This document shows, piece by piece, positions 5,607 through 7,596 of a stretch of 7,596 bases of DNA (position 1 is the stretch's first letter; each line of letters opens with the position of its first letter). The translations under genes were made by a program, and so were the position numbers. The notes beneath the pieces are model-generated. The model did no database searches and had not been told where the DNA came from. It saw only the letters and a program-made list of their open reading frames with translations. This DNA is from an uncultured Collinsella sp. (lineage in GTDB: Bacteria > Actinomycetota > Coriobacteriia > Coriobacteriales > Coriobacteriaceae), in NCBI GenBank assembly GCA_902493835.1, contig CABURG010000080.1, positions 1 through 7,596 on the forward strand, written 5' to 3'.

Positions 5607-7049
5607 ATGAAATACCAGAAGCTTTGCGATGAAATCATCACAAAGGTCGGTGGTCGAGACAATGTGTTAGACGTGAGCCACTGCATTACGCGTCTCCGCT
5701 TCCACCTCAAGGATGAATCACTTGCCCAGACCAATGAACTTAAGGCGACGAAGGGCGTCGTTGACGTCATCCAGGCTGGCGGACAGTATCAGGTCGTGAT
5801 TGGTGCCACTGTCGAGGCCGTCTACAACGACCTTGTTCAGATTGGCGGGTTCGACACCAAGCCCGCGCTCGATATCGATGAAGGCGACGACGTCAAAAAG
5901 GGCGATCCATTCTCGCGTCTGCTTGCCATCATCTCCGAGATTCTGCAACCGGTTCTTGGCGTGCTTATGGCCGGTGGCTTTATCAAGTCGATGCTCGCGC
6001 TCTGCACGGTTGCCGGTTGGCTTGCCAAGGACAGCAATACCTATGTGACGCTCTCGGCAATCGGAGATTCGGTCTTCTATTACTTTCCGCTAATCATTGG
6101 CTGGACGTCGGCCAAGAAGTTCGGACTTAAGCCCGTTATGGGAATGGCGCTCGGCGGTATCCTCGTCTACCCGACGCTCGTTGGCCTTATGGGCGGAGAT
6201 CCGCTCTACACGCTCGGCGCCGGCACGGTCTTCGAGTCCAATGTCTACGGTGATATTTTTGGCATCCCGCTGATCATGCAGAATTACTCATCGACGATTC
6301 TGCCTGCGATCTTTATCGTCTGGATTGCCTCCAAGGTACACAAGGCCCTTTCTAACGCGCTGCCCGCGCTTGTGAGCTCGTTCTTCTCCAACATCCTGAC
6401 GCTCCTCATTTGCGGCATCCTTGGCCTGCTTGTGGTCGGTCCGGTCATGACGGTCCTCTCCAACATCGTTGCCCAGATCATTCTGATGCTCATCAACTTC
6501 CAACCCGCCATCGCCGGCTTCGTCATCGGCACGTTCTGGAGCCTGCTCGTCATGTTCGGCCTGCACTGGGGTATCATCCCGCTGTGGTTCCTCGATGTCG
6601 CAACCTACGGCTATGACCTCATTAACCCGCTCGTGTATGCAGGCGGTTGTGCCATCGCCGGCGCTGTGCTTGGCATGATCATCCGAACCAAGGACTCCGA
6701 GGAAAATGCTGCCGTCAACATTCCCGCCCTTGTCTCTTCGATTTTCGGTGTCAACGAGCCTGCGCTTTACGCCATCTTGCTGCCGCGTAAGCGCCTTATG
6801 TGGGCAACCTTTATTTCCGCTGGTGTAGGCGGCGCCATTGCCGGCCTCATGGGTGCCAAGCTCTATGCCTTCGGCGCCTCCGGCCCGCTCGGTTTCCCGA
6901 GCTTTATTAACCCTGCCGGCATCGACACGGGCTTTATCGGCCTTGTCATCTCCGGTGTGGTCGCTTTCGTTCTGGCTCTTGTCGCCGCTATGGTGATCGG
7001 TACCAAGAAGGACGAGGGCGGTAAGGCACTCAACATCTCGGTGGACTAG
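5607..7049 (+). CDS. PTS permease EIIBC, beta-glucoside (bgl) family
   Basis: 480 residues from ATG 5607, 6 nt after AAAAAGGAG. Residues 1-80 form the EIIB domain, with the phosphocysteine C26 in VSHCITRLRF and the usual GVVDVIQAGGQYQVVIG segment. A charged linker (84-103) leads into the membrane EIIC domain (about 104-466), which has around ten hydrophobic segments, GLHWGIIPL (318-326) and FGVNEPALY (380-388), the equivalent of the family motif FGITEPAIY whose glutamate (E384) takes part in sugar binding. The arrangement and motifs match the BglF/AscF group, which imports and phosphorylates beta-glucosides. No EIIA domain follows; the protein ends after KKDEGGKALNISVD, so phosphate must come from an EIIA encoded elsewhere. 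No phospho-beta-glucosidase and no BglG antiterminator lie beside it, so the sugar-like substrate is open. Context ties it to the ceramidase-fold hydrolases upstream. Confidence 0.92.
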   Translation: MKYQKLCDEIITKVGGRDNVLDVSHCITRLRFHLKDESLAQTNELKATKGVVDVIQAGGQYQVVIGATVEAVYNDLVQIGGFDTKPALDIDEGDDVKKGDPFSRLLAIISEILQPVLGVLMAGGFIKSMLALCTVAGWLAKDSNTYVTLSAIGDSVFYYFPLIIGWTSAKKFGLKPVMGMALGGILVYPTLVGLMGGDPLYTLGAGTVFESNVYGDIFGIPLIMQNYSSTILPAIFIVWIASKVHKALSNALPALVSSFFSNILTLLICGILGLLVVGPVMTVLSNIVAQIILMLINFQPAIAGFVIGTFWSLLVMFGLHWGIIPLWFLDVATYGYDLINPLVYAGGCAIAGAVLGMIIRTKDSEENAAVNIPALVSSIFGVNEPALYAILLPRKRLMWATFISAGVGGAIAGLMGAKLYAFGASGPLGFPSFINPAGIDTGFIGLVISGVVAFVLALVAAMVIGTKKDEGGKALNISVD

Positions 7050-7069
7050 TCTTTCTGCGCACTTTAACT

Positions 7070-7110
7070 AAATATGCCTCGGACGGCGACGTGCCGCCCG
7101 AGGCATATTT
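7070..7110. terminator. Long hairpin terminator, probably bidirectional
   Basis: Arms AAATATGCCTCGG (7070-7082) and CCGAGGCATATTT (7098-7110) pair perfectly over 13 bp. After one A-C mismatch a further 4 bp (CGGC/GCCG) close a 5-nt loop. The stem begins with A-rich and ends with T-rich sequence, so it can act on both strands. It lies between the PTS gene on the plus strand and the convergent LysR-type gene on the minus strand. Confidence 0.88.
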
Positions 7111-7172
7111 GTATTATGTGCCGTTGTCAGCGTGTTTGCGGACACAGGTCTGCGGTTGTGGAGCAGCGGGGA

Positions 7173-7596
7173 TTATGACGGTCGTGCCGCGGTGGAAGAT
7201 GTACGGTCGCCCTGCAGGAGCTGACGGTAGGGGAGGAAGCCGATGAACGAGACGACCGCCTGCGAGTGCGCGGCGTTCCGCTTGAGGTAGAGCCTGACCT
7301 CGGAGGTCGTCGCGGGCTCAAGCGGCACCAGGGCTACCTTTCCGCTGGCAAGCGATTCCGCCGGCTTGCGCATGAGGAATGAGACGCCGGCGCCGCGCGC
7401 GACAAGGGAGATGATGTTCTCGGCTCGTTTGCCGGTGAACGTAACACGTGGGCCAAATTCAGCTTCGCGACAAAGGGAAAGGACGAGTTCGCTTACGAAC
7501 GAGCCTTGGGGAAGCATGAGGAAATTCTCGTCGATAAGGTCGTCTATCTCAACGGCGTCACGTTCGGCGAGCGGATGGTCGAGCGGAAGGACGGCC
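7173..7596 (-). CDS. LysR-type transcriptional regulator, C-terminal part (partial)
   Basis: On the minus strand the frame runs in from the window end and stops with TAA at 7175-7173, giving 140 residues. It is the C-terminal half of a LysR substrate-binding domain: AVLPLDHPLAERDAVEIDDL (typical lPxxHPLAxrd...dL), then a predicted strand-loop with LPQGSF, then FGPRVTFTGKRAENIISLVARGAGVSFL, matching the family pattern Pxxxf...e.i..lVaxGxGvxll. A closing segment is VALVPLEPATTSEVRLYLKR. The last residues, from PYRQLLQGD on, are a variable tail. The DNA-binding N-terminus is outside the window. It faces the operon tail to tail across a shared terminator. It is the best candidate for the protein that binds the T-N11-A dyad at 1866-1890, although LysR genes more often sit divergent to their targets. 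Confidence 0.88.
   Translation of the reverse strand, partial: AVLPLDHPLAERDAVEIDDLIDENFLMLPQGSFVSELVLSLCREAEFGPRVTFTGKRAENIISLVARGAGVSFLMRKPAESLASGKVALVPLEPATTSEVRLYLKRNAAHSQAVVSFIGFLPYRQLLQGDRTSSTAARPS

Overview
The window looks like chromosomal DNA from a high-GC gut actinobacterium of the Coriobacteriia (Collinsella-like). This is inferred from GC-rich third codon positions, strong Shine-Dalgarno sites and the gene content; no rRNA or other marker confirms it. No CRISPR array, insertion sequence, tRNA or phage gene was seen.

Left part (1-1800). The last 18 codons of an upstream gene, possibly a LysR-type regulator, end at 57. A regulatory region follows (about 117-201) with three copies of AAATTGAAC(T/C)TT spaced 42 and 31 bp apart; the middle copy is part of a 20-bp palindrome. 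This region drives an unusual gene (220-1740): an XRE-type helix-turn-helix domain fused in frame to a complete AlaA-type alanine aminotransferase. A second ribosome binding site inside the gene, with its own ATG at 523, could also yield a free 405-residue AlaA, the length of the E. coli enzyme. A strong hairpin terminator ends the unit.

Centre (1860-7049). A promoter (TTGATG, 18 bp, TAGAAT) lies downstream of a perfect inverted repeat carrying a T-N11-A motif, the pattern LysR-type activators recognise, centred near -64. It precedes four co-directional genes: an amidohydrolase-2 family protein that has lost most of its metal ligands; two divergent neutral-ceramidase-fold proteins, of which the first has lost a zinc histidine and the second keeps the full ligand set; and a bgl-family PTS permease EIIBC without EIIA. 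The first three genes are tightly spaced (26 and 18 bp). The PTS gene follows after 193 bp that include a bulged hairpin.

Right part (7050-7596). A long, probably bidirectional terminator separates the PTS gene from a convergent LysR-type regulator that runs off the window end.

Working model (inference): the LysR protein senses a substrate or intermediate and switches on the operon. EIIBC imports and phosphorylates a sugar-like compound, and the cytoplasmic ceramidase-fold hydrolase cleaves an amide or similar bond in it. The two degenerate neighbours would be accessory, regulatory or re-purposed proteins. No phospho-beta-glucosidase and no BglG-type antiterminator is present, so a classical beta-glucoside pathway is not supported. 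The substrate is unknown.
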